Shown: in pieces, positions 11,590 through 20,935 of the stretch
How the letters are laid out: each line of letters opens with the position of its first letter
Numbering within the stretch: the first letter of the stretch is position 1
NCBI GenBank assembly: GCA_000320545.1
Contig: ADNK01000496.1
Coordinates: 1 to 21,047, forward strand
Length of the DNA stretch: 21,047 nt
Direction of reading: 5' to 3'
Source: Bigelowiella natans CCMP2755
Lineage: Eukaryota; Cercozoa; Chlorarachniophyceae
Notes under the pieces: generated by a model
What the model was told of the DNA's origin: nothing
Seen by the model: only the letters and a program-made list of their open reading frames with translations
Databases searched by the model: none
Made by a program: the position numbers and the translations under genes

Positions 11590-12083
11590 ATGTGTGTGTG
11601 TGCGTGTGTTGTGTTTTGTCTTTTTTCATTTTCTCTATCTCTCTCCTTCCGTATTTTTCTTGCTCTTCCACGCTCATACGTTCACGCATGTTACTAGGTG
11701 GAGGAGCCTCAACCTGGTTTTACAACAAGGTGTCCGCCATTTTCAAAGAAAGCATTCGTATGTACGTAGAAGAGCATCTTAACAAGTCCCTGGAGTCGTA
11801 CAGCTACCTGATCCTCGATCTCTGTAACAAGTACGCGCAGCAGTACTACTTAACACTGCTCGACATTGTGAAAGCAGCCAAGAAAGGCGCGTTGGAGAGC
11901 AAGAAGGGCGCTTCTTTGTCCCCGCAAAAGGGGAAGGATGCCTCTAATAGCACCAATAAACCGACCGATGACACAACGATAATAACGACAACGCAATCAG
12001 AAAATGGCGTTGCTGCTGAAACCGAGAAAACGAGAAATACTGTCGCTAGAGGCCGAACAAATAGCACAGAGCTCACCCTCTAA
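7216..12083 (+). CDS. Probable TULIP-fold (BPI/HAM1-like) lipid-binding protein with SH3-like domain
   Basis: Thirteen exons join in phase: 7216-7334, 7481-7658, 7752-7820, 7953-8019, 8154-8236, 8461-8521, 8784-8854, 8987-9071, 9284-9317, 9408-9774, 10071-11132, 11362-11419, 11698-12083. The total is 2640 nt, 879 residues. The N-terminus is polar and disordered. Residues ~70-330 are short helical segments such as ALSDQKNIDKLADLAGKGL, recalling the helical region of HAM1-like proteins. Residues ~340-411 form an SH3-like unit ending YLKLSDGRGWVFTDHP. Residues ~470-806 alternate amphipathic strands (KMVMTDLSLTF) with helices (WFYNKVSAIFKESIRMYVEE), a pattern expected of TULIP lipid-binding domains. 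A Lys/Glu-rich, probably disordered insert (~620-730) splits that domain. The tail is low-complexity. No signal peptide or membrane segment is evident, so a cytosolic or membrane-surface role is likelier than secretion. Coding status is firm; exons 2-4 are the weakest and the functional call is inference. Confidence 0.75.
7899..7920 (+). repeat. (GAT)n microsatellite in intron
   Basis: GAT repeats within the 7821-7952 intron of the TULIP-like gene. They would read as poly-Asp if the intron were translated. Confidence 0.85.
8271..8304 (+). repeat. (AT)n microsatellite in intron
   Basis: AT dinucleotide run inside the 8237-8460 intron. Confidence 0.9.
8713..8750 (+). repeat. (TCA)n microsatellite in intron
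   Basis: About 12 TCA units in the 8522-8783 intron, 33 nt before the acceptor at 8783. Confidence 0.9.
9159..9239 (+). other. Possible optional cassette exon
   Basis: This 81-nt stop-free segment is flanked by an AG acceptor (9157-9158) and GTAATT donor (9240). It fits phase 1 on both sides within the 9072-9283 intron, so inclusion would add 27 residues (starting VKIAPSFVQEEIICC) without changing frame. Skipping gives the smooth helical join QIAEGKGLSSDELQKW, preferred in the main model. Confidence 0.4.
9828..9852 (+). repeat. (GAT)n microsatellite in intron
   Basis: GAT run in the 9775-10070 intron. The rest of that intron is A- and pyrimidine-rich with nothing else notable. Confidence 0.85.
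11135..11168 (+). repeat. (GTA)n microsatellite directly after a splice donor
   Basis: The donor after 11132 opens GTGTAGTAGTAG, and the trinucleotide run continues to 11168, so the repeat abuts the splice site and offers several alternative GTAGTA donors. Confidence 0.9.
11546..11610 (+). repeat. (AT)n followed by (GT)n microsatellite in intron
   Basis: Compound dinucleotide run in the 11420-11697 intron, followed by a long pyrimidine tract leading to the acceptor at 11697. Confidence 0.9.
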
Positions 12084-12545
12084 GCTGCTTACAACACCAA
12101 GAACACCATTCTATAATTCTTTGGCATAGCTAGATAGATAACACTGTTTAGTTTCGGTGCTAGCAGCAGCAGCAGCAGCAACAGGAAGTACCGTTAACTA
12201 TATTACGGCAAAAAATAATGAGTTATTGAACAGAAAATAGATCACTCGGCTGTGGCAAAACCTTGTAAATCAGCATCCCAGCCGAAATTGTCACACAAAT
12301 AGAATTTAATCATGGCATATTGTCATTGTGCATGCTTCCCGAAATTGACAGGCATTGGTAGCACATTTCGATGAACTACGTCTCATTATGCCCGACGCGA
12401 CGCACTTTGCATTGTGGCATTTAGACGTAGGATGTAGTTGAATTGTTGAGTTCTGCGCAATTTACACGCACGCGCGCGCGCCCGTGCTAGCGTGTGGCAC
12501 AGGCATGATGACTAGATGAGTGTGTTCGACATCAAGAGACAAACA

Positions 12546-12643
12546 ACTTGCTAGCTTGGATCATGGCAAGATGATGGACACTGAGTGATGCAATGAGCAC
12601 TCTTGCATCATGTGTCCATCATCAGGACACCAAGCTAGCAAGT
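12546..12643. other. 98-nt hairpin, precursor-microRNA-like or foldback
   Basis: Three perfect nested stems stack: 14 bp (12546-12559 with 12630-12643), 12 bp (12570-12581 with 12612-12623) and 8 bp (12586-12593 with 12603-12610). They close a 9-nt loop (12594-12602) and are separated by asymmetric internal loops of 10/6 and 4/1 nt. Thirty-four pairs in under 100 nt is far beyond chance. The size and shape fit a microRNA precursor or a small foldback element; the sequence alone cannot separate them. Confidence 0.65.
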
Positions 12644-12651
12644 GATGTGAT

Positions 12652-12723
12652 GTGCACACTGCTAGACTGTGCACGTCCATTGTCGAGTGACAATGATGCT
12701 GGAATGCAACAAACACGTTGCAT
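12652..12723. other. Three consecutive perfect 7-bp hairpins
   Basis: Stem 1 pairs 12652-12658 (GTGCACA) with 12668-12674, 9-nt loop. Stem 2 pairs 12678-12684 (CATTGTC) with 12689-12695, 4-nt loop. Stem 3 pairs 12704-12710 (ATGCAAC) with 12717-12723, 6-nt loop. They begin 9 nt after the 98-nt hairpin. Confidence 0.6.
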
Positions 12724-12898
12724 GGCTAGTGCAGCGCGCAGTGATCAGATGATGAACAAGGGAAAGAAACCAAAAAGACGAAGAATGGCGCGCTCTCCTC
12801 CTGCTCATCACTTCAAACTGACTGGCTGTGTCCATTGCATCCGCCATGTTGCACCAGGTGCACACCTGCTAGCCTGACTTGCAACTCCAGAACTCTGG

Positions 12899-12963
12899 AA
12901 CTGAATCAAGTGTTCCTCAGTTTCTTCAGAGCCATCAGAATGTCGTTCAAGAAATCCTTGAAC
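12899..12963. other. Two further small hairpins
   Basis: AACTGA at 12899-12904 pairs with TCAGTT at 12917-12922. GTTCAAG at 12945-12951 pairs perfectly with CTTGAAC at 12957-12963 around a 5-nt loop. A near-palindrome TCCAGA-AC-TCTGGA lies just upstream at 12886-12899. Confidence 0.5.
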
Positions 12964-13292
12964 TCTTTGCATGTGGTCTGAGCAGACCGGCAAAGTGATT
13001 CTGGCACCAAGGGCAACTTCCTCCAAGTTCCCAGGGAAACACAACAAAATGCACAAGAAGAGCATTTTCCGTGTCTCTCAATTGGTGTCTCTCAATCCTG
13101 TTCCAGTTTCGCGTCGCCAACCGCATCGCAGTGACCAACGGGAAGATCCAGGTCTACCATGCACATCTTGCACCAACTACCTGACAACATTGATTCTCTC
13201 TCTCTCTTGTGCATCATCCTGAAGAAAGAAAGAAACATGAGCTCTCTGAATCTCTCTTTCTCGTTGCTCACTCAATGAATGATTTGCAGTGA

Positions 13293-13345
13293 GAGATCCA
13301 CGGAGATCCACGGAGATCCATGGAATATCCTAGGTTGGAGATCCA
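13293..13345 (+). promoter_or_regulatory. Phased array of GAGATCCA elements upstream of lipase
   Basis: GAGATCCA occurs at 13293, 13303, 13313 and 13338, three of the four within CGGAGATCCA-like decamers. The first spacings are exactly 10 bp, about one helical turn, and the array ends about 50 bp before the lipase start. This looks like a transcription factor site cluster, though a simple minisatellite is possible. Confidence 0.4.
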
Positions 13346-13396
13346 CGGAGATTCTCCAAGAGCAATAACCGACACGTGCCGCTTCAGAGCAGAGTC

Positions 13397-14535
13397 ATGT
13401 TGTCCCCGACAACAATGGGTGCCCGTCAAATCCTCGTGTTGTGCCTTGGGCTGCTCTTTTCTCCGGGATGCTGCGAGCGCTTCGGTGCCGTTGACGTTGA
13501 CTTTGACGTAGTTGAAGCCAACAAGACTCTTCACCTGGCCTGGTCGGCCTACTGTAACGAAACTGCGCTGCAGGCATGGGATTGCGAATGGTGCACTGGA
13601 CCCAACTCCATCCCCAATGTCAATCTCGTAAAGTACCTCAAAAACAAGGAAGCCGGGACGCAGGGATTTGTTGGAATTGACAATACGAGAAAGAGGGTTG
13701 TCGTAGCTTATCGGGGTTCCAAAAACTTCGAGAACACGGTGCAGGACGCAGAGTTTTGGATGACAAGGTGGCCATTACATCATGTATGAATTTTTAGCGT
13801 CTATTCCAGCCTGATGATATATATTTTCAATACAATGCGGGTGTAATCGTCAGATTCGGTCCCTCGGGTGTCAAGGTAGACCACGGATTTCTGTCTGCGT
13901 ACATGTCCGTTCGCAACGAAACTCTTGTCGCCGTTAAAGCTGCACTCAACACGTGCAGCAGCAGCAGCGATACCAACAAGCCTTTGTCATCCGATTGTAG
14001 AAGTGTTTTGTTCACCGGGCACTCTCTTGGAGCTGCAATGGCTACCATTGGAGCTGCTGAAGTTGCAGCGAAAGATGACAGCATTTTTGCGAATGTTGAA
14101 GTAAATCTGTTCACCTTCGGCAGTCCTCGAGTGGGCAACAAAGAATTCGTCGCATGGGCTACGTCCAATTTGATTCACAGTGGAACAACCAGGAAGAAGG
14201 ACGTCGGCAGAGTGGACAATAGCACGGTCGCAGCCCTTGCAGGCAGTGGCAGTTTGAGGAGAATGCGTAGGGAAAAGGACATTGTACCTTCTATTCCACC
14301 GAGATCTATTGGCTACAGGCATATGCCCACTGAGGTATGGAATAGGCATAACGACAGTGACAACAGCAGCAATAATTCGTATGTGCTATGCAACGGCTCT
14401 GGTGAAGATCCCAATTGTGGTGACCAGGAGGAGCGCCCTTTCTTCCCCCTGTATCTGTTGCACCTGAGCGGTGCTGAGCACACGCGCTACATGGGATATC
14501 AGGGAGGAGGATGTACTGGGGGCCACGATAACTGA
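13397..14535 (+). CDS. Secreted class 3 lipase
   Basis: Alpha/beta-hydrolase of the fungal-type class 3 lipase family, expected to hydrolyse acylglycerols outside the cell or in the secretory pathway. Exons 13397-13767 and 13854-14535 flank an 86-nt GT-AG intron, giving 350 residues and TGA. The N-terminus (MGARQILVLCLGLLFSPGCC from the second Met at 13415) is a clear signal peptide; that Met may be the real start. Family landmarks: VVVAYRGSKNFENTVQD (oxyanion-side strand), then across the splice junction FGPSGVKVDHGFLSAY, the elbow FTGHSLGAAMA with nucleophile Ser181, FTFGSPRVGNKEF, the acid Asp266 in REKDIVPSIPP, and His333 in SGAEHTRYMGY. All three catalytic residues are present. Paired cysteines and N-x-S/T sites (NET, NST) suit an exported protein. 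An insertion of about 30 residues (THSGTT to SLRRM region, ~226-258) lengthens the loop before the catalytic Asp. Confidence 0.93.
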
Positions 14536-15274
14536 GCTGTAATTTAATGATGAGCAAGTTTATTTTGCATACGTATGTGTCATCTATACTGAATATACTT
14601 TCTAGTTTGCACATATATCTAGGTAATTTCGTGTGAGACGGATGTAATGAACAAATTAGATTTGTTCAATGGTCACCCTGATGTAGCTGTGCAAAGCGTG
14701 TACACATACAAAGACTAGATGACGTTCTACATAGCACATGTAGGCGACAGTATGCATTATACAATGCAAGTATTATTGTGATTACGGCGGGATCATGCGC
14801 TTCATATTTGTTTTCATATGGCTACGTTATTATTGAATCTTGTTTTCTTCCAAATTTGCACATGCACACGGGCGCTTTATTCAACTGCCAAACGCATTTA
14901 TTTAATGATACGCGCTATGTGATAAACGTCACTGCCTGTTCATAGGCGCTGCCTAAAGTAGATTAATTACGCTCTTTGTAGCAGCTGTTTGACTATAATG
15001 CAATAGACCATAGGAGGCACGTATACAATCGCCAAACTATAACAGACGCTATGTGCAACGAGCTATTCCACTAGCCATGGCTGCAAAGCTCTGCTAGCCA
15101 ATATTTACGAATGTGATGCTGATGCAGCTGCTGCCGCCTGTCAATTTCACAAACGTTGCTTGAATTAATCTAGTAACACAGCGAGTGAATTTACATGTGG
15201 CCGTTATGTGTTATTGCACTCGTTGATCTCGTCGGTTTCCTAATTCTGCTATATCTCCATCATCATGTATGAAA
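14536..15274. other. Convergent intergenic region between lipase and Urb2-like stops
   Basis: AT-richer DNA with no credible exon. It should hold both 3' untranslated regions. Small adjacent hairpins lie at 14727-14743 (CTACAT with ATGTAG) and 14753-14768 (TGCATT with AATGCA), and a 10-bp palindrome AGCCATGGCT at 15073-15082. Nothing else was recognised. Confidence 0.65.
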
Positions 15275-16914
15275 CTATACGTCGCCTGTGAATTTGTAGG
15301 TGCGTTTGTAATCTTCGACTAAGATCTTGAACACTGCTTTGCCGCCTTCGTCAAGATTCGCAAACATTTGCTTCATCTCGATCTGTTGGCGTCGGTGTTA
15401 TCATGATGCGGAAACATAGAGATAATATCGTCAAAAATACAGCAACCCACCGACGAATGCCAATGCACCAGTGGCGATCGATGATGAATGAGGTCAAGAG
15501 AAAAATACCACACTGCTGCACGCATAATGCAAGATGATGAGAGATGGCATGTACCTCGGAGCACAGTGCAAGGAGAGCGAAGACTCCTGGGAGGATTGAG
15601 TTCTTTTGTTTTGAATCCATTGGAAGCGCCCCAGTGCCTAGAGTGTTGACCAGCGTCGTCGCAATAAATGGAAGATGCCGCAACACCAACGATATCACAA
15701 TGATCGAGATCATCACCATCATCATCACCATCATCATCATGGCCATATTACGTTATTTTCTACTACTGCATCTACTTGACACAACTGACTATCATCGCAT
15801 GCTGTTCATTCCACCATCCATTTGAAATGTTTGTGCTGGTTGTTGATGTTGTTGTTGTCGTTCAAAGTGGTAGATAAAAAGAAGGAACCTTCAGCGTACG
15901 CATGGATGACGTAGGGAATGTACTTGTTCACCAGTTTTATATGCTCCCGCTGGCCCTTTGGAGGGGGGGAGAGAAGCATCAGGGAAATTGATGTTTACCG
16001 AATTCCCAAAACCGCACACACAAACTCACACAGATCTAGTCTAGAGAGAAAGAAAATTTAAATCAACATGTTCTGTACGAATTCTTCCCCTCCTCCTCCT
16101 CCTCCTCCTCCTCCTCCTCCTCCTCCCTCATTCCTCTCTTCTATCTTCTACTTCTTTCTCTCCATACCACAGCCTCAAAGACCCTCGATAGAGCATGCGC
16201 ACACTCGATCGAAGATTGGTATTCCTCAAGATGTTGTTGCTCGTAGTATTGAGAAAAGTAGTGATAACGGGGGCTCTGAAGGGCACGGCCACGATAACTT
16301 GATGGGTGGCGCCAAAGTCTCTTCGTCGTCGATTTAATTTTCACGATCATCGATGTGTTTGCTTCGCCATCAGTAGCTCCCCCCCCTGGGATGATAATTT
16401 ATAGTAGCATGTATGTATTATCATCGAAGATGGTGTGCGTGACCGCGCGACATGAATACCATGCTACCTAGCAACATGTTGGCGATTGGGAGGACTCTTT
16501 TATATTGGATGTCGTCGTCGTATTTGATAAGGATGATGATGATGATCATGATGATGATGATGGTGATGGCGGACAACCTGCCCGTCTACGCCAGATGTGA
16601 AGCAAGTAGTGCAGCAGCACGAGGAGCTGTTTGTTATATGCTGCGAACTTCAACGCCTAATGTGGTAGAAGTGACACTGATGAGAATAAAGGAATATGGG
16701 GGGGGGGGGGGAAGGGAGAAAACACCAACCATGGGGAAACTCGGTTGTGAATGTCAAAATGCGCCATCCTTCGCAGAGAGTTTTCTCAAAAATTAAGTTT
16801 GTGTGCGTGTGTGTGCGTTATTATACCAGAAGCTTAGCCCGGTGCTTGATGAGGAAGAGCAATGGTCGACACACGAGCAGAAACACCTGAAAAGAGGGAT
16901 TACCAATCACTGAG

Positions 16915-16962
<48 letters not shown>

Positions 16963-17504
16963 GCTACGATGAAATCAAGCAGCAGCATGGGAAATCTTCT
17001 GCACATAGTATATTGGATAACCAACCTCATTTAACTTGGAAATAGACAATAGCTTTCAAAATGATTATTGCAAATGGCGTGGGGGCGCGGAATGTACGAA
17101 GTATTCAGATTGATTGAAACAAAAAAAATGAATGCCACCTTAAATACCGCCCTCCGCAGACGCGCGCCATGGCGGAGGGTGAGGGGAGACGCGAGTGTAG
17201 AGACAACATGTAGCGAGAGAGATATGTGCGATCCTGGCATTGGGGGATAATACTCAAAAGAGAAAGACATCAATTTGCATTGAATGTACATACACACACA
17301 TGCACAGAGAGGGGGGGGGGGGGAGAGGGAGAGGGAGACGATGGTGCTAGCATACGCCAAAATACCTTTAAGGGAAATGCCCTTCTGGTTTGTAAGAAGG
17401 AGCGACAACACGCGGACGGCGGCACCAACCACTCGTTCGGACAATACCCGAATATTGCTACTCGTCCCTATAGGTGGTGGTGAGAAATTATTTAGAGGGA
17501 GAAA

Positions 17505-17543
<39 letters not shown>

Positions 17544-18486
17544 TGAAGAAGAGAAAAAGAAAAGGGGAAAGAAGGAAATAAATATTTAAAAAAGTAATCA
17601 TATGATACCTCCTTTTTCAAAAAACTTTCATGTGAGAAAGAGGAGACAGAAAGGGAGAGAGAGGAAGAGAGAGAGAGAGAGAGTATCACTCTCGGCGCCC
17701 CGCCCTCTTCCCTCCAAAATCACGAAGTCAAGAATGGGGGGAACATGAGAAAACCATGCTCTTAATTCTACCCCCACCAGCCCTATTTTAAACAATCTCC
17801 CACCGGAGAGCCACGTAGGGAGGAAGGCCGCCACTGTGTGTGCAATTCGATGCAGGATTGATGACAGGTGTGCGTGCAGTATCTTTGAGCGGCGTTTTAG
17901 CGTCCCTTTCTTTATCAGCGCTGTTAGCCAATTTAAGCTCAACAGCGCCGCTTTAGGGCCAGTCATCAGCCGAGCATCACTGCCATCGTCGTGTTCATTG
18001 TCATTGCTATTTTCTTCGGCTTCATCCTGTTCCTTTTCGGATGACCCACCCCCCCTTCTTGGCCCGGAAGAAACGCCTTCCGCTTGCAGCATCCTGATGT
18101 TGTTAAGAGAGGGGAAGGAGGAGGAGGAGGAGGAGGAGGAGGAGGAGGAGAATGGCGTGTTGTGCTGTAGGTGAAAACAATTTAAAGCAGTGCTCTCTCT
18201 TCTTCGTTTATGCAATGGTGTGATGATGCCCCCCACCCAATAATAATACCCGTCAGCTGCATCTGTAAGATGATTGAGGGAGGCTTGTAGCAAATTGGAG
18301 AAGTCACGAGGACTTGCCGTGTGTAGGAGATAGTCAAACAGCGCAGCGGCCTTTACATTGTTGTTGCTACTGCTATTGCTGTGATTAACACCAGTAGTAG
18401 TAGTAGTAATGGTAGTAGTAGTATAGTATGGAGGGGAGGTAGGAAGGAGGTAATATTATTGCATCAGCTATTGCATTATAAGAGAC

Positions 18487-18530
<44 letters not shown>

Positions 18531-20576
18531 TCCACGTGATATTTCCTGCTGCTCTCTCCTTCCTCCTCCTCCTCCTCCTCTCTTAGGGGGCGAAATGTAC
18601 TCAAACACACACATATTTCTACAGAGCAGTAATACACACGCACACATATACACACACACTAGATTTTGCCTCTACCTACCCCCATTTGATCATACCCCTT
18701 TTGCAAACGCTGCAGCTGAATCTCACGTGCTTTGACATCAAGAATGCCAGCATTATATCCCTTTCCTCCTCCTCCTCCCCTCCTCGCAATTGTTCTTGGG
18801 TTTGTCGTCGCGACCGGAGTTATCGCTGTATGCGGCCTGGAAGCTCCTCTCATCATCATCATCATCATCCCTCGTTGGTGGTTCAGGTCGTAGCTGTAGT
18901 AGTTGAGTGCACTAAGATAGGCCATGACGCAAGGCATCGTTGCAGCCCCAAGGACCCCTCCTTTCCCGACTCCTGCCTCTCTCCCTCCTCCTCCTCCTCC
19001 TCCTCCTCCTCCTCCTCTATCTCCTTTTTCTCCTCGACTGCTGCCGCCATTCCTTCTTTTTCTTCTCTCCTGTTCGCCAGTAGTATTCAGATTGTTTGGG
19101 TTGGCAGCTACCTCCTCCTCCTCCTCCTCCTCGTCTTGCTTCGATATGTTCCCCCTCTTCTGCTTCTTGTTCTTCATCATAACCACTTCCAAAAGAAGGT
19201 CGGCTGCTGCAGCGCGCATGGGCGGCGTAGACAACTTTGGATCTGATATCCACCCGAGACCAGCTGCGAGCAGCGAGCCAATCCCTAGCCCATCTACTGG
19301 ATGATCGTAGTAATGGTCAAGCTCATCCTCTTCCTCCTCCTCCTCCTCTTTATTCTTATTCTTCTTCATGTTCTTTTTCTTCTTCTTCTTCTTCTTGCTC
19401 TTCTTCTCGTGCTCCACACCGTCCCGATCGTCGTCTCCACTCTGCCTTCTTCTACCACCAAATCGTCGCCGCACGCGAAGGCTGCACGCACACATGTCAA
19501 GCACGGCACAGAGGTACTCAGAGGATGGGGGTACTGCTTTCACGAGCTGATTGCTTTCCTCCTCCTCCTCTTCCTTCTTTTTCTCGGTGGTGGTGGTTGT
19601 GAGGGCAGCCTCGATCATCGGTCGCAGGACCGAAGTACTACATAGCGCCCACACCCCCTCAGGAAGGGGAAGAATCGAGGAGGAAGAGGAAGGTGAGGCA
19701 GAGGAGAAAGCAGCATTCGTAGAAGGGTTTGCCACCCCATTGAGGATCGCTGCGGCGCGTGATAGCAGCCACGCGGCACGGGAGTAGTCGTAACGAGAGC
19801 GAGCAGCCGATGATGGTGAGGAGGGGTAGCTGCGAGAGGACAGCATGGCCAATTGCTTCTTCAGACGCGGCACGAGGGATCTCAGGATTTTGGACAAGGA
19901 TTCCCAAAGCGAAACTCCTCCTCCAGACGTGTCGTCGCTTCTTCCCGCTGCAAGGGCGGTGGATGCTAGGGAGGAGAGCGTTGACAATGTGTGTTGCTCT
20001 ATTCCAACGCACAATCTCTTCAATGCACTCTGCTGCTGCCTTGGCTGCACAGCGATTGGTGTTGCTTCCCTCTCCCCCCCTCCTTGTTTTGGACGATGAC
20101 GCTTTCGGTGGTGGTAGTGGCGGTGGTCATAGTAGGCTGTGATGACGACGACAGCGGACTCCGCCCTCGGTCCCCCTTCTCCGGTAGCATCCTCATCCAG
20201 GGATGATGCTAACGAAGACAAGCCTCCCCCCGCAGGAAAGGTGAGAGACGTGCAGTCGTATTGAAACACCAGCTCTGCCATCTTCCGTTTTGTAATCGCC
20301 TGATATGATGTGAGATCGGTGGTTGCGAATGATGAAAAGGGGGGCGACGGTAATGGCGAATATCTTGAGGGGAGAGCAAGAAATAAGGGGGGGGGGCGGG
20401 GGAGGGGGCTAAGAAAGCATAATCTAGAGCGGCGGAGCGTCATCAGCATCTCCTCATCATTATTATCATTGTTCTCTCATTACCTTGGCAAAAGCGGTGG
20501 GATCCTCGAGGCAAATCCTCCTGAAGACCGATCGAACGTAGAGCATGATCTCTAGCATAGCTTTCCTCGCGTGCAT
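15275..20576 (-). CDS. URB2: Urb2/Npa2-like nucleolar ribosome biogenesis protein
   Basis: Urb2/Npa2 acts in early pre-60S particles during 27S pre-rRNA processing in the nucleolus. Exons in transcript order: 20576-20484, 20299-18696, 18378-17804, 17467-17366, 17233-17148, 16886-16827, 16647-16578, 16494-16460, 16275-16168, 15955-15889, 15637-15555, 15382-15275. The phases agree and give about 996 residues. The call rests on the conserved C-terminal domain: ECAHALSRVFEAV, then GQREHIKLVNKYIPYVIHAY, then ILPGVFALLALCSE and the terminal FANLDEGGKAVFKILVEDYK, ending YKFTGDV. Upstream is helical (RKAMLEIMLYVRSVFRR, GAAVRVLSLLL), as in alpha-solenoid proteins. The 1.6-kb exon carries poly-Lys, poly-Glu, poly-Gly and poly-Met runs encoded by microsatellites. 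The exact 5' end is unresolved: the first exon given opens at an internal Met and may extend upstream to ~20591, with an earlier exon possible. The three smallest exons are least certain. Confidence 0.85.
16087..16126 (+). repeat. (TCC)n microsatellite in Urb2-like intron
   Basis: About 13 TCC units in the 15956-16167 intron; purine (GGA)n on the sense strand. Confidence 0.9.
16531..16563 (+). repeat. (GAT)n microsatellite in Urb2-like intron
   Basis: GAT run filling much of the 83-nt intron at 16495-16577; (ATC)n on the sense strand. Confidence 0.85.
16916..16957 (+). repeat. (TA)n microsatellite in Urb2-like intron
   Basis: About 20 TA units in the 16887-17147 intron, close to the acceptor side of that minus-strand intron. 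Confidence 0.9.
17509..17539 (+). repeat. (GA)n microsatellite in Urb2-like intron
   Basis: GA run in the 17468-17803 intron, flanked by more purine-rich DNA to ~17690. On the sense strand it is a long CT tract leading to the acceptor at 17468, so it may act as the polypyrimidine tract. Confidence 0.9.
18487..18522 (+). repeat. (CT)n microsatellite in Urb2-like intron
   Basis: CT dinucleotides in the 18379-18695 intron, which also carries a (GTA)n run near 18393-18422 and (TCC)n near 18560-18580. Confidence 0.9.
18983..19017 (-). repeat. (TCC)n coding repeat for poly-Gly in Urb2-like gene
   Basis: On the minus strand this GGA run encodes about 11 glycines between Lys/Arg/Glu-rich segments of the large exon. 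Confidence 0.9.
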
Positions 20577-20858
20577 GGACAAACGGGGGGCAAGATACCT
20601 TTTCATCCGATTTAACTCTGTTTTCCACTATCGCTACTCATGCGGAGATGATCTCCATTTCTATGTGTTTGAACGCGTATTCATCCATAATACATGCACT
20701 ATTGTCTACGAAACAAAAACGATAAAAAGGCACCCCGTGACGAGAAAACCCCGCCACACGTTCGAACAAATGGTGGTCCGCCATTATCATCATCATCATC
20801 ATCATCATCATCATTATCATTATCATCATTCTCACACCATCACCCTCAATCCTCACAG

Positions 20859-20935
<77 letters not shown>

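Larger units (their letters stand above)
12084..13396. other. 1.3-kb intergenic tract rich in inverted repeats
   Basis: No convincing gene is seen between the TULIP-like stop and the lipase start. An AGC repeat lies at 12162-12180. An 8-bp inverted repeat (CTACGTCT with AGACGTAG) brackets about 12377-12428. Hairpins run from 12546 to 12963, and a phased 10-bp array lies at 13293-13345. A minus-strand frame at 12808-13065 reads like protein in places but matches no family I know and has no supporting splice context. The tract could be a decayed mobile element or a structured RNA locus. Confidence 0.6.

Noticed and set aside
12808-13065. Minus-strand 85-codon frame between the TULIP-like gene and the lipase
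   Set aside because: It has protein-like composition but matches no family I recognise, lacks splice support and overlaps the hairpin-rich tract.
13784-13809. A 26-nt GT-AG intron in the lipase gene
   Set aside because: Frame and phase fit, but 26 nt is too short for normal splicing. The 86-nt intron at 13768-13853 also keeps phase and gives family-typical spacing between the NTVQD strand and HGF.
15638-15746. Open frame directly upstream of the Urb2-like exon at 15637, reading RHLPFIATTLV
   Set aside because: It resembles the family, but no AG acceptor exists before an in-frame TAA, whereas the acceptor at 15638 joins exactly to the GQREHIKL exon in phase.
16141-16350. Continuous minus-strand frame extending above 16275 as one larger exon
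   Set aside because: Only the part from 16275 down joins neighbours in phase; the acceptor at 16277-16276 is well placed and upstream residues look random.
18686-19304. Plus-strand frames rich in Ser, Leu and Pro over 18.7-19.6 kb
   Set aside because: They are shadows of the minus-strand Urb2-like exon, produced by reading its repeats on the other strand.
20755-20770. TTCGAA-containing segment as a tRNA T-loop
   Set aside because: No acceptor, D or anticodon arms can be built around it; the motif is just a short palindrome.
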